A DNA stretch of 64,000 nt from Pseudomonas sp. G34 (GCF_031119625.1 NZ_JAVHZV010000020.1:1-64000), one strand, 5' to 3'. Shown: positions 50,189-59,943, counted from the first letter of the stretch. Notes: generated by a model from the letters alone, not told the origin. Numbers and translations are program-made.

Positions 50189-50677
50189 TCTACTCTTTTT
50201 TGTTGCCAGGTAAAGCCCCGGCCCGGCGCAGAGCGGCTGCGCATGACAATCCACAGAAGCTGTGGATAACTTTGTGGGTATGATGGGCGAAATACCTGCT
50301 AACACTGATGATATGGGCCTCCCGGTCAAACTGTTCATTTTTTCACCACATCAGAAAAGTCTATATTTTTCATAAACTTATATTTGCGCCTACGCTATTG
50401 GCCAGGGTTTGACAAGGGGCAATATGCGGCTTGACAAGCCGCCTCTCGATTGTGCACAAGTCCGCCGGCAAGCCCTCGCAAATGCCCTTTTGCAGGGCGA
50501 AATCGCCCTTGACTTCGCGGCACGCCACGACGGGCGGGGCATGCAGCCATGCACCAATTGTGCTCTTGTCACCGCTACGCCATAAAGGTGTGAAGCACCA
50601 ATCCCGCACGCATGGTTTGGCAGGCCCCACGGGTTCGGGTTAACGTCGCCGATTAATCGGTTTATGGACCCACGCCC
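50189..50677. other. 489-bp intergenic region upstream of ydbH with a DnaA-box inverted repeat
   Basis: No gene found. At 50249-50267 ATCCACAG-AAG-CTGTGGAT is an inverted repeat overlapping a perfect DnaA box TGTGGATAA (50261-50269). An AT-rich stretch follows (50330-50390), then several small hairpins and two TTGACA elements (about 50409 and 50431) without clear -10 partners. Confidence 0.55.
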
Positions 50678-53272
50678 ATGCTCAGCCGCCGCATCTGGCT
50701 GCGACTGTCCGTCACACTTGCCCTGCTGCTGATGCTGGTTGTCGCCGTTTATCTGGGTGGCCGCTACCTGTTGCAGCGCAGCGGCGTCGAAACCCTCGAC
50801 TGGCACGGCGCCTCGCTATCGGGCAACGGCCTGCGAATCGCCAGCCTGGGGCTGCGCCAACGCAGCAGCGCCGGCACCCTGGAGCTGCATGGCAGCGACC
50901 TGAAGCTGGCCTGGCGTGACTTCGCGTTCAACCTGCCGTTCTGGCGGCATGTGGATATCGACCGTTTGTCGGTCGAGTGGCAGCCGGCCCCGGATGACGA
51001 CCACGCCTCGCCGCCGCCAGGCGACCTCGACCTGCAACAGCTGGCGGCGCCACTGGCCCTGCTGCCACGCAGCCTGAAGATTGCCCGGTTTGCCGCCACC
51101 CTGCCCTGCGCCCGCGGACACTGCGTCGCCACCGGCAGCCTGGATCTGCAGCGCGGCGAAGATCAACGCACCGCCCTGCGTCTGCACCTCGATCATCACG
51201 GGCAGACCGTGGCCGCCGCGCTCGACCTCGAGCCTGGCACCGATACGCTGGACCTGCAGTTGACCCTGGCGGTCGATCAACAGCCGCAAGCGACCCTGAC
51301 CAGCGACCTGCAACAACGCGATGAGGGCCTGAGCTGGAGCGGCCAGCTCGAGGCCAACGAGCTGACCCAGGCCGCCACCCTGCAGAGCCTGCTGAGCGCC
51401 TGGGCAGTGCCTGAAGGCACGCAGTGGCCGGCAGCGCCGGGCGAAGCCAGCCTCGAGGCTACCTGGCAGCTGAACCTGCCGCGCCGCGACCTGGCGATGG
51501 ACAACCTGCTGGCGGCGAGCGGCCAGTTCGAGGTGCACGGCAATCTGCCCCAGCCCTGGCCCGCTCCCGGCCTTGGCCTGCTACAGGGGCAGCTGGCCCT
51601 GGCGGCACGCAATGAAGGCCGGCAGTGGATCGCCGGGCGCGTCGAGGCCGACCTGCAGCTCAGCGAGCCGAACCCCGCCTGGCTGACGAGGCTGCCGCCG
51701 GAGCTGCGCAGCGAAACCCTGCACCTGCAGGTGCAAGCGGATACGCCGCTCGCCAACCTGCGCCCCGAGCTGGCCGGGCGCAGCCTGCCGCTGAAACTCA
51801 GCGCCGCGCTGCGCGGTGCCACCCGCCTGGATCTGCAGGGCCGCCTGGCCGTGACCAGCTCGGCGCCCTGGGCCGTGCAGTTCGCTGACGCACGCCTGAC
51901 CACCCGCACCGCCCGGGTGAACCAGGCCGGCTGGCAAGTCGCCGAGCTGAGCAGCGATCTCAGGCTGGCCGGCCACGCCGACGGCAACACGATAGCCCTG
52001 GCCCTCGGCAGGGGCTCCCAACTCCAGGCCGCCAGCCTGAAAGGCGCCGCGCTGGAAGCGCAAAGGCTGCAGGTCAAGCTGGGCGGTAGCGACTTCAACC
52101 TGGCACTGCAGCAGGGCGCCCCGCATGGCTGGCAATTCAACGGCCCGGTGAACCTGCGCACCACGCGCCTGCAGCAGGCCAACCTCAAGCCCCAGGGCTG
52201 GCGCCTGCAGGGCCGGGTGGTGGCCGCCGACGGGGCCGGCACCCTGCGCGGCACGCTGAGCAACGACAGCGAACTGCAACTCGACCTCGATGCCGGCCTC
52301 GATGGCAAACAGAACCTGCAACTCAAGGCCACCCTCGGCGAGCTGTTCCTGCGCTCGGGCAATCCGTTGGCCAAGACCCTGGTGCAATGGCCCGAGTTGC
52401 TCGACCTGAAAAGCGGCCGCCTCAACGCCGCTGCCAACCTGACGCTGGCCTCCGGCAGCAGCGCCCCAAGCCTCGACCTGAACCTGACCGGCAAGGGCCT
52501 GGGCGGCATCTACGACCGCACCGAGCTCAGCGGCGTGGATACCCTCTTGGAGTTCCAGCTGGCGCGCCAGCGCTTCGAGCTGTACGTACGACAGCTGAAA
52601 ATCCAGCAGGCCAATCCTGGGCTGCCGATCGGCCCGCTGGAAACGCGCATACGCTACGCAGCGCCCCTGGCCAGCGCCGCCAGGGGCCGCCTGGAGGTCA
52701 ACCTGGCGCGCACTGCGCTGATGGGTGGGCAGGTCACCCTGACGCCAGGGCAATGGAACCTGGGCGCTGGTAATCAGTTATTTCCCATTAAGCTCCGCGG
52801 CCTGGAACTCCAGCAGCTGTTCGCCCTCTACCCCGCTGAAGGCCTGGCCGGCAGTGGCACCCTGGACGGTGACCTGCCAATGCGCCTGGGCCAGAACGGC
52901 ATCGAGATCGAGCAAGGCCATGTCGCTGCCCGCCAGCCCGGTGGGCACCTGCAGTTCAGCTCGGAACGGATCAAGGCCCTGGGCCGCAGCAACCCGGCGA
53001 TGCAGTTGGTGACACGATCCCTGGAGGACTTCAGGTTCACCACCCTGAACAGCGCGGTCGACTATGATCAGCACGGCACGCTGACCCTGGTGATGCGCCT
53101 GGAAGGCCAGAACCCGGCCATCGAGAACGGTCGGCCGATTCATTTCAACATCAACCTGGAGGAGGACATCCCCAGCCTGCTCGCCAGCCTGCAGCTGACC
53201 GACCGGGTCAACGACATCATCACGCGGCGCGTGCAGCAGCGAATGCTGCAGCGCAACACCGCCCCCAAGTAG
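50678..53272 (+). CDS. ydbH: YdbH-family AsmA-like intermembrane protein
   Basis: 864 residues: one N-terminal membrane helix (LSVTLALLLMLVVAVYLGGRYLL) and a long periplasmic beta-rich body of repeated leucine/glutamine strands, ending in a C-terminal segment (IHFNINLEEDIPSLLASLQLTDRVNDIITRRVQQRML) typical of YdbH. AsmA-like YdbH, TamB and YhdP are redundant phospholipid conduits to the outer membrane. The next two genes encode the YnbE lipoprotein and YdbL, the conserved operon partners, which supports the call. Confidence 0.9.
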   Translation: MLSRRIWLRLSVTLALLLMLVVAVYLGGRYLLQRSGVETLDWHGASLSGNGLRIASLGLRQRSSAGTLELHGSDLKLAWRDFAFNLPFWRHVDIDRLSVEWQPAPDDDHASPPPGDLDLQQLAAPLALLPRSLKIARFAATLPCARGHCVATGSLDLQRGEDQRTALRLHLDHHGQTVAAALDLEPGTDTLDLQLTLAVDQQPQATLTSDLQQRDEGLSWSGQLEANELTQAATLQSLLSAWAVPEGTQWPAAPGEASLEATWQLNLPRRDLAMDNLLAASGQFEVHGNLPQPWPAPGLGLLQGQLALAARNEGRQWIAGRVEADLQLSEPNPAWLTRLPPELRSETLHLQVQADTPLANLRPELAGRSLPLKLSAALRGATRLDLQGRLAVTSSAPWAVQFADARLTTRTARVNQAGWQVAELSSDLRLAGHADGNTIALALGRGSQLQAASLKGAALEAQRLQVKLGGSDFNLALQQGAPHGWQFNGPVNLRTTRLQQANLKPQGWRLQGRVVAADGAGTLRGTLSNDSELQLDLDAGLDGKQNLQLKATLGELFLRSGNPLAKTLVQWPELLDLKSGRLNAAANLTLASGSSAPSLDLNLTGKGLGGIYDRTELSGVDTLLEFQLARQRFELYVRQLKIQQANPGLPIGPLETRIRYAAPLASAARGRLEVNLARTALMGGQVTLTPGQWNLGAGNQLFPIKLRGLELQQLFALYPAEGLAGSGTLDGDLPMRLGQNGIEIEQGHVAARQPGGHLQFSSERIKALGRSNPAMQLVTRSLEDFRFTTLNSAVDYDQHGTLTLVMRLEGQNPAIENGRPIHFNINLEEDIPSLLASLQLTDRVNDIITRRVQQRMLQRNTAPK

Positions 53273-53292
53273 CCTTGACGAGGAGAAGCGCC

Positions 53293-53484
53293 ATGCGCTT
53301 GCGTAGTTCCATCACCGCCCTGCTGCTGGGGCTGCTGACCACGGCCTGTACCCCGACGGTACAGCTGGCGATGCCCAACGAGCCGATCAACATCAACCTG
53401 AATGTGAAGATCGAGCACGAGATCTATATCAAGGTGGATAAGGCGCTGGACGACATGTTCAGTGAATCCAGCGGACTGTTCTGA
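53293..53484 (+). CDS. ynbE: YnbE-family lipoprotein
   Basis: 63 residues with a lipoprotein signal (MRLRSSITALLLGLLTTAC; lipobox LTTAC at about residue 19) followed by TPTVQLAMPNEPININLNVKIEHEIYIKVDKALDDMF, the YnbE domain. It is thought to dock at the outer membrane and join YdbH by beta-strand pairing. ATG 53293 has GAGGAGAAG upstream; 20 bp after ydbH. Confidence 0.92.
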   Translation: MRLRSSITALLLGLLTTACTPTVQLAMPNEPININLNVKIEHEIYIKVDKALDDMFSESSGLF

Positions 53485-53494
53485 GGAGCCACGC

Positions 53495-53839
53495 ATGAAC
53501 CTGATCAAACCCTTCGCCGCCCTGTTGCTGCTGCTCAGCCTGAGCCTGCCGGCCCATGCCATCAGCCTCAACGAGGCAATGTCCGCCCTGGGTGATGCCA
53601 AGGCCAGCGGCCAGCTTGGCGAAATGCCCAATGGCTACCTGGGCGTGGTCAAAGCCGGCGGCCAGGCCGAAGAAATCGCCAAGCAGATCAACGCCGCGCG
53701 GCGCGCCGAGTACCAGAAGCTCGCCCAGCAGAACGGCATCCAGCTCAGCGACGTGGAAACCATCGCCGGCCAGAAGGCCATCGACAGGACCCCGGCAGGC
53801 CAGTACATCCAGCAGCAGGGCCAGTGGCGCCGCAAGTGA
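53495..53839 (+). CDS. ydbL: YdbL-family periplasmic protein (DUF1318)
   Basis: 114 residues with a Sec signal peptide (KPFAALLLLLSLSLPAHA) and a DUF1318 body: GQLGEMPNGYLGVVKAGGQAEEIAKQINAARRAEYQKLAQQNG, ending in IAGQKAIDRTPAGQYIQQQGQW. In E. coli YdbL is a periplasmic modulator of YdbH-YnbE assembly. GAGGAG precedes the ATG at 53495, ten bases after the ynbE stop. Third gene of the operon. Confidence 0.92.
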   Translation: MNLIKPFAALLLLLSLSLPAHAISLNEAMSALGDAKASGQLGEMPNGYLGVVKAGGQAEEIAKQINAARRAEYQKLAQQNGIQLSDVETIAGQKAIDRTPAGQYIQQQGQWRRK

Positions 53840-53944
53840 CCTGAAGCAACGCCGGCAGACGTCTGCAGGCGCTCTGGCGGTGGGCGCTTCCCCGGCGGTT
53901 TCCCGGGCGCTTCGCCCTACCCGGGCTAGCGCGCTGAGCCACGT

Positions 53945-55447
53945 TCAGGGGCGGCGCAGCAGCCGCGCCACGTCCCTGGCGGCCTCATCGATGGCCGCCT
54001 CCTCATAGGGTGCGAAGCCCATCACCAGCCCGGGTGCCTGGGCCTTCACGCAATAGTGCTGCAAGGGCAGCACGTCGATGCCCGCCTCGGCCAGGCGCGC
54101 CTGGGCCTCGAGCTCATCGATGCCGTGCAGCCGACACACCACATCCAGCCCGGCGCGAATCGGCGGCACCTCGATCAGCCCCTGCCAGTGCCGCTCGGCG
54201 GCCTGCGTGAAGGCCTCGGCACGCACCGCATACAGCTTGCGCATGCGGCGCAGGTGCCGGTCGAAATGGCCCTGCTCGATAAAGTCCGCCAGCACCGCCT
54301 GGGCCAGGCTGTTGGCATGCCGCGCGGTCAGCGACACCAGCCGCGTGAAGCCTTCCACCAGCTGCGGCGGCAGCACCACGTAGGCCAGGCGCAGCGAGGG
54401 AAACAGCAGCTTGCTGAAGGTGCCGGCGAGAATCACCGAGGCATCGGCACCGGCCATGCTGCGCAGCGCCGGAATCGGCTTGGCGACGAAGCGGTACTCG
54501 CTGTCGTAGTCGTCCTCGAAGATATAGCTGCCGCGCTCGCTGGCCCAGCGCAGCAGCGCCAGGCGCCGCCCTGGTGACAGCTCGCCGCCCAGTGGCGCCT
54601 GGTGCGAGGGGGTGACATAGGCCAGCCGCGCATCCGCCGCCAGGCCCATGGCCACCTCGACCTGCAGGCCTTCACGGTCCACCGGTACATCGACCATCGC
54701 CACGCCGCTGGCCTTCATCAACTGCCGCGCGCCGGGGTAGCCGGGGTCTTCCATCCACACCCGCTCGCCAGGCGCCACCACCAGCCGCAAGGTCAGGTCC
54801 AGCGCCTGCTGCACGCTGGCGAGAATGACGATGCGCTCGGCGCCCACCCGCACGCCACGGGCAATCGCCAGGTACTGGGCGATGGCGCTGCGCAGCGCGG
54901 GCAAGCCGGCCGGGTCGGCATCGAGCATGTCGACCAGGCGCGAGGTGCGCAGATGGGCGGTGTGCAGCTTGCGCCACAGGTCGATGGGAAACGCCAGCAC
55001 GTCACCACGGTGCGGAAAGAACGGCCGCAAGCCACGCTGCGCACCACCACTCATGAACACCGGTTTCTCTGCCTGCAGGCGCTGCGCCCACGCCGTAGCA
55101 GGCGCTTCACGCGGTTGCTCGGCCGGCACCCTGACCGGCCGCCCAGGAAAGCAGGCGTTGAGCCTGGCATCCGGCAGCACCGTGCAGACCCGCGTGCCAT
55201 AGCCGCTGCCGGTATCCAGATAGCCTTCGGACTGCAGTTGCTGGTAAGCCGCCTGCACGGTGCCGCGGGCCATGCCGTAATGCCCGGCCAGGGCGCGGGT
55301 GCTGGGCAGCTGGCTGCCCGACGGCAGGCGGCTACTGAGAATCGCCTCGCGCAGTGCGCCATACAGCCAGCGCTGCAGGCTCTCGCCCGGTTGCGGCGCG
55401 CCAAGGGGCAGCGATACCACCAGAGGCCCCTGATTGTTAGCCGCCAT
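53945..55447 (-). CDS. MocR/PdxR-type GntR regulator with aminotransferase domain
   Basis: 500 residues: a GntR winged HTH (about 25-95: LQRWLYGALREAILSSRLPSGSQLPSTRALAGHYGMARGTVQAAYQQLQSEGYL) linked to a fold-type I aminotransferase domain (about 140-490; MEDPGYPGARQLMKASG, FEDDYDSEYRF, GTFSKLLFPSLRLAYVV with the PLP lysine near 343). Such proteins sense PLP or an amino compound. It is divergent from the NDH-2-like gene; direct repeats of TGGATCAAT lie just upstream. Confidence 0.92.
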   Translation of the reverse strand: MAANNQGPLVVSLPLGAPQPGESLQRWLYGALREAILSSRLPSGSQLPSTRALAGHYGMARGTVQAAYQQLQSEGYLDTGSGYGTRVCTVLPDARLNACFPGRPVRVPAEQPREAPATAWAQRLQAEKPVFMSGGAQRGLRPFFPHRGDVLAFPIDLWRKLHTAHLRTSRLVDMLDADPAGLPALRSAIAQYLAIARGVRVGAERIVILASVQQALDLTLRLVVAPGERVWMEDPGYPGARQLMKASGVAMVDVPVDREGLQVEVAMGLAADARLAYVTPSHQAPLGGELSPGRRLALLRWASERGSYIFEDDYDSEYRFVAKPIPALRSMAGADASVILAGTFSKLLFPSLRLAYVVLPPQLVEGFTRLVSLTARHANSLAQAVLADFIEQGHFDRHLRRMRKLYAVRAEAFTQAAERHWQGLIEVPPIRAGLDVVCRLHGIDELEAQARLAEAGIDVLPLQHYCVKAQAPGLVMGFAPYEEAAIDEAARDVARLLRRP

Positions 55448-55459
55448 GCCGCCCTCACT

Positions 55460-55492
55460 TGGATCAATCGATTTAGCACTTTATGGATCAAT
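55460..55492. promoter_or_regulatory. Putative MocR operator (two direct repeats)
   Basis: TGGATCAAT occurs at 55460-55468 and again at 55484-55492, exactly 24 bp apart in the same orientation, in the 143-bp gap between the divergent MocR and flavoprotein genes. Paired direct repeats on one face of the helix are typical of MocR regulators. Confidence 0.55.
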
Positions 55493-55590
55493 ACGCTGGC
55501 CCACTTCAAGCAGAGAATCCGCTCATCGCCACCCCGCGTGTCGAACCTGGCCCGCGCCGCGGCCAGGTAAACACCTTCGAGGACTCGCCC

Positions 55591-56793
55591 ATGAAACAAC
55601 GCATTCTAGTGATCGGCACCGGCTTTGCCGGCCTGTGGAGCGCCCTGAGCGCAGCCCGCCTGCTCGACCTGCAGGCCCGCGACGACATCGAGGTGTGCGT
55701 GATCGCACCGAAGGCCGAACTGCATGTGCGCCCGCGTTTCTACGAGGCGGATGTAGCACGCATGAACGCACCGCTCGACGCCCTGTTCACCGCCGTGGGC
55801 GTGCGCTTCATCGCGGGCTGGGTCAGCGCCATCGACAGCACCAGCCAGTGCGTCACCTACCACGATCAACACCAGGCAGAGCAGCAGCTGAGCTACAGTC
55901 GCCTGATCCTGGCCAGCGGCAGCCAGGTCAAGCGCCCGCCCCTGAGCGGCGTCGAGCAGGCCTTCGATGTCGACAGCCTGGAGCAGGCCATCGCGCTGGA
56001 GCAGCACCTGCTCGGCCTGGCCGAGTTACCAGAGAGCCTGGCCCGCAATACCGTGGTGGTCGCCGGCGGCGGCTTCACCGGCATCGAGACCGCCACCGAA
56101 CTGCCGGCCCGCCTGCGGGCAATTCTCGGCGACGAGGCGGCACTCCGCGTGATCGTGGTCGACCGGGGCGAGCGCATCGGCGCCAGCCTGGGAACGCAGA
56201 TGGCGCCGCTCATCGCCGAGGCCAGCGCCCAGCAAGGCGTCACCTGGTGCCTGGGCACGTCGGTCAGCGCCGTGGATGCCGGCGGTGTCACCCTGGCCAA
56301 CGGCGAGCGCATCGAGGCGCTGACGGTGATCTGGACGGTCGGCGTGCAGGCCTCCCCCCTTACCGCCCAGCTGGCCGCCGAGCGCGATGGCCAGGGCCGC
56401 CTGCATGTGGACCGCACCCTCAAGGTCGCCGGGCTGGCGAATCTGTATGCCGCCGGCGACACCGCCTTCGCCGCCGTCGACGATGAGGGCCACCACGCGC
56501 TGATGAGCTGCCAGCATGCCATTGCCCTGGGCCGCTCGGCCGGCAACAACGCGGCCGCCGATCTGCTCGGCGTGGCCCCCATCGACTATCGCCAGCCCAA
56601 GTACGTCACCTGCCTGGACCTCGGCGCCTGGGGCGCGGTGTTCAGTGAGGGCTGGGAGCGCAAGGTGATGTTCACCGGCGCCGAGGGCAAGCAGCTGAAA
56701 ACCCAGATCAATACCGAGTGGATCTACCCACCCGCCGCCGTCCGCGCCAGCGCCCTGGCCGCGGCTGATCCGTTGATCCCGGTGGTGGCGTAA
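55591..56793 (+). CDS. NDH-2-like NAD(P)/FAD-dependent oxidoreductase
   Basis: 400 residues with two Rossmann motifs: RILVIGTGFAGLWSALSAA at the N-terminus (FAD) and VVVAGGGFTGIETATELPAR (near 150, NAD(P)H), then NLYAAGDTAFA for the FAD ribityl. The C-terminus lacks an obvious membrane helix. The family includes type II NADH dehydrogenases and related ferredoxin/rubredoxin reductases. ATG 55591 has GAGGA upstream. Divergent MocR regulator suggests expression tied to an amino or B6-related signal. Confidence 0.85.
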   Translation: MKQRILVIGTGFAGLWSALSAARLLDLQARDDIEVCVIAPKAELHVRPRFYEADVARMNAPLDALFTAVGVRFIAGWVSAIDSTSQCVTYHDQHQAEQQLSYSRLILASGSQVKRPPLSGVEQAFDVDSLEQAIALEQHLLGLAELPESLARNTVVVAGGGFTGIETATELPARLRAILGDEAALRVIVVDRGERIGASLGTQMAPLIAEASAQQGVTWCLGTSVSAVDAGGVTLANGERIEALTVIWTVGVQASPLTAQLAAERDGQGRLHVDRTLKVAGLANLYAAGDTAFAAVDDEGHHALMSCQHAIALGRSAGNNAAADLLGVAPIDYRQPKYVTCLDLGAWGAVFSEGWERKVMFTGAEGKQLKTQINTEWIYPPAAVRASALAAADPLIPVVA

Positions 56794-56958
56794 CGGCCGT
56801 GCCCGCGCGATGCTGGCCCGGCCTGGCGGCATCCGCGGCGGCGCTGCCCCTGGGCCTGCCCTGGCGGCGTCGGCCTGACGGCTGACGATTTTCTTCAATA
56901 CCGCCGCTGCACGCGGCGACAGACTGCGGGCGTCTTTTTCTGATGAGCGACGCCCACC

Positions 56959-57579
56959 ATGCAGCAGTTCATGATCATTGCCGCCGCCCACTTCCTGGCG
57001 CTGATTTCCCCCGGCCCGGATTTCTTTCTGGTCGCCCGCACGTCCCTGGCCGCAGGCTGGCGAGTCGCCAGCGGCGCCTGCCTGGGTATCGCCGTGGCCA
57101 ACGGGGTATTCATCGTCGCGGCGTTCACCGGCGTATCGGTGTTGCAGCCAGGCAGCCCAGCGTTCATCACCTTGCAACTGGTCGGCTGCCTGTACCTGCT
57201 GTACCTGGGCGTGCTGTTCATCCGCCATGCCGGCAGCAGCCTGCTCCAGGCCCCGGGCGAGGCGCCGCCTGGCGCGCGGCTCTCCTGGTTGCAGGCGGCC
57301 GGCATGGGGTTGCTGTCGGGCATCCTCAACCCCAAGAACGCGTTGTTCTACGTCAGCCTGGCGAGCATGCTGGGCGCCCATTCCAGTGCCGGCTGGAAGG
57401 TGTTCTATGGCATCTGGATGTTTGCCGTGGTGCTCGGCTGGGACCTGCTGGTGGCGCTGGCCATCGGCAACGGCCGCCTGCTGCGCAGCTTCCAGCGTGC
57501 CCTGCCGCTGCTCGAGCGACTCTCGGGCCTGGTGCTGATCGCCCTGGCGGTGGGCATGGCCGGGCTGCTGGCGAGCTGA
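56959..57579 (+). CDS. LysE/RhtB-family amino acid exporter
   Basis: 206-residue inner-membrane protein, six helices. N-terminal family signature LALISPGPDFFLVARTSLAAGWRVASGACLGIAVANGVFI; later GLLSGILNPKNALFYVSLAS. Exports amino acids such as homoserine, threonine or lysine; substrate unknown. It converges with the Bcr/CflA gene 7 bp away. Confidence 0.9.
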   Translation: MQQFMIIAAAHFLALISPGPDFFLVARTSLAAGWRVASGACLGIAVANGVFIVAAFTGVSVLQPGSPAFITLQLVGCLYLLYLGVLFIRHAGSSLLQAPGEAPPGARLSWLQAAGMGLLSGILNPKNALFYVSLASMLGAHSSAGWKVFYGIWMFAVVLGWDLLVALAIGNGRLLRSFQRALPLLERLSGLVLIALAVGMAGLLAS

Positions 57580-57586
57580 GGGCGGC

Positions 57587-58819
57587 TCAGCGCCCTTCAC
57601 CATTCAATGCCTGGTAGAGGCTGGCGCGCCGTGGTTTGCCCAGCAGATGACGGATGCCCCGGTAGCACGCCAGGCTGCCCAGGCCCGCGACGCCGATCAC
57701 CAGGCACATGGGCCGCGCCGTGCCGTCGGCCAACACGCTGACCAGCCAGCTGAACAGCGCACCGCAGGCGAACTGCAGGGAAATGCCCAGGCCCACGGCG
57801 GCGCCGGCATTGCCCGGGAACAGGCTCATCAGGCTGGCGATGCAGTTGGCGCCGATCATGCCGCTGATACCCATGAACAGCAGCACGCCGCCGGTGATGG
57901 AGAACGGCTGCCCCCAGCCGGTCAAGCCGATGACGATCAACAGCGCCCCGGCGCAGGCGGCGACCACACTGCCGAAGCCGAGCATCTGCAATGGGCCGAG
58001 GCGGCGAACCAGGCGGGCATTGATGACGGTCGCCAGGATGATGCCGGCGATGTTCAGCCCGAACAGCAGGCTGAAGGCCCGTGGCGAAAAGCCGAAGTGG
58101 TGGATGAACAGAAACGGCGAAGCGGTGATGAAGGCGAACATGCCGCCCACCGACAGGCCCATGGCCAGGATGTAGCACAGCGCCAAGGGGTCGCGCAGCA
58201 CGGTGCCATAGTGGCGGAACGAGGCCAGTACCGAATGGGTGCGTGCCTCGACCGGCAGGCTTTCCTGCAGGGCTGTCGCGACCGCCACCAGGCAAGCGGT
58301 GCCGAGCAGCGACAGCATGACGAAAATGATCCGCCAGCCGCCGAGCAGCACCAGATAGGTGCCCATGATCGGCGCCAGCAGCGTGGCGACCATGGCGATC
58401 ACGTGCATCAGCGACAGCACCCGCGCCGCCTCGCTCAACGGATACAGATCACGCACCACGGTCCTGGCCAGCACCAGCGCACCGGCGCCGCCGACCGCCT
58501 GCATGAAGCGCAGCACGATCAACTGCTCGACACTGGTTACCCAGATGCAGCCCACCGAGGCGAGGATGTACAACAGCAGGCTGCCCAGCAACAGCCGGCG
58601 GCGCCCGTAGCGATCCGACAGCGGCCCATAGAGCAACATGCCCGAGCACAGCCCGGCCAGGAACACACCGATGGTCAACTGTACCTGGGCATCCCGAGTG
58701 CCCAGCTCCCGGGCGATGTCCGGCAGGCTCGGCAGGTAGGTATCGATGGACAACGGTGAAAAGGCGGCGAGCGTGGCCAGCAGCCACACGAGCCAGCGTG
58801 GCCGGGTTTGCGAAGACAT
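57587..58819 (-). CDS. Bcr/CflA-family MFS multidrug efflux transporter
   Basis: 410 residues, 12 helices. FSPLSIDTYLPSLPDIARELGTRDAQVQLTIGVFLAG and the MFS A motif GPLSDRYGRRRLLLGSLLL are Bcr/CflA hallmarks; VLARTVVRDLYPLSEAARVLS is motif C-like. It would export drugs or dipeptides by proton antiport. It is followed upstream by an AraC-type gene on the same strand. Confidence 0.9.
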   Translation of the reverse strand: MSSQTRPRWLVWLLATLAAFSPLSIDTYLPSLPDIARELGTRDAQVQLTIGVFLAGLCSGMLLYGPLSDRYGRRRLLLGSLLLYILASVGCIWVTSVEQLIVLRFMQAVGGAGALVLARTVVRDLYPLSEAARVLSLMHVIAMVATLLAPIMGTYLVLLGGWRIIFVMLSLLGTACLVAVATALQESLPVEARTHSVLASFRHYGTVLRDPLALCYILAMGLSVGGMFAFITASPFLFIHHFGFSPRAFSLLFGLNIAGIILATVINARLVRRLGPLQMLGFGSVVAACAGALLIVIGLTGWGQPFSITGGVLLFMGISGMIGANCIASLMSLFPGNAGAAVGLGISLQFACGALFSWLVSVLADGTARPMCLVIGVAGLGSLACYRGIRHLLGKPRRASLYQALNGEGR

Positions 58820-58852
58820 TCGAGCGCTCTCGGGTAGGCGAAAAGGGATCGG

Positions 58853-59800
58853 TCAGCCGGATGCACGGCGGGTTTCGGACGGGTATTCGCCAAACAGGCC
58901 GCGGTAGTTTCGCGAGAAGTGGCTCAGGTGATAGAAGCCCATCTGCGCCGCTGCCTCGCCCACCCCACAGACCCCGGTCGGGGTGCTGGCCAGCCGCCGA
59001 CGAACCGCGTTGAGGCGCAGGTTGCGCAGGTACTCCACCGGCGGAATACCGGCGACCACGTGGAAGCTGTTCTGCAGGGTTCGCCGGCTGACGCGCAGGC
59101 GCTCGCACAGATCGAGCACGCTGATTGGCTCATCGACGCAATCGAGCGCCAGCTCCTGGCTCTTCTTCACCAGGTACGAGCTCACCGCGAAGTTGCCATG
59201 CCGCCCGCGGCACTCGTTCTGCGCGCTGCCGAACAAGTCCAGCAGGGCGTCGATCAGGCTGTCTTCGAGCAACTTCTCGGCGGCGGTGCTGACGGCGTTA
59301 GCGTTGTGCAGCAGGTGTTGAAACATCGGGTAGATCTGCTGATGGAAACGTTTGAGCGCCACATCGGGTAAACCGATCTGCGAGGCGCTCTTGAGCAGGT
59401 CGAGTTGCTGCTGCGGCAGTTCGAGCGCTGCCAGCCTGGCAAAGCGCACGGTGTCGACGGTTACGGCGAAGAAGTGGGTGCCCTCCGGCGCATGCAGCAG
59501 AAACTCCTCGCCGTCGCGCAGCAGCACCACGCTGTGGGAGCCGACCTCGTGCTTCTGCACCACCGGCGCACAGACCGGGTTGAGCACCAGGGCCAGGCAC
59601 AGGCGCCCTTTTGGCGCATAACCGTGCTGCACCACACGCTTGTCGAGCACCTCCTGAAAGATCTGGAAGCGCTCGGACGAAACCTGCTGCAGGTTGCTGC
59701 TCAGGCTGCCACGGCCGAGCTGGTCGTACACCTGGCGCCAGCCCAGAATCGAGCCGGCGTGTTGTTGTGGGTCATTGAAGGAACGGACTTCTGCAAACAT
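58853..59800 (-). CDS. AraC-family transcriptional regulator
   Basis: 315 residues from ATG 59800 (GGAG ten bases upstream). An N-terminal sensor domain (MFAEVRSFNDPQQHAGSILGWRQVYDQLGRG; EVGSHSVVLLRDGEEFLLHAPEGTHFFAVTVD) and a C-terminal AraC DNA-binding domain (ISVLDLCERLRVSRRTLQNSFHVVAGIPPVEYLRNLRLNAVRRRL; AAQMGFYHLSHFSRNYRGLFGEYPSETRR). The sensor start resembles the EutR/FeaR-like group. It follows the hydratase gene by 143 bp on the same strand and is a candidate regulator of the aromatic operon. Confidence 0.88.
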   Translation of the reverse strand: MFAEVRSFNDPQQHAGSILGWRQVYDQLGRGSLSSNLQQVSSERFQIFQEVLDKRVVQHGYAPKGRLCLALVLNPVCAPVVQKHEVGSHSVVLLRDGEEFLLHAPEGTHFFAVTVDTVRFARLAALELPQQQLDLLKSASQIGLPDVALKRFHQQIYPMFQHLLHNANAVSTAAEKLLEDSLIDALLDLFGSAQNECRGRHGNFAVSSYLVKKSQELALDCVDEPISVLDLCERLRVSRRTLQNSFHVVAGIPPVEYLRNLRLNAVRRRLASTPTGVCGVGEAAAQMGFYHLSHFSRNYRGLFGEYPSETRRASG

Positions 59801-59943
59801 GATGGCTGCACTCCACGGCTTGTCTGTAACGATTCGCCACAGGTGGCTCCGACGGTGAAAGGCGCTGTAGCGAAACGCGCCTTTTGCCCATCCCGGCCAC
59901 ATTTATTGTTTTCGGCGACACCACCTGGCTAGGCGATATGCCA

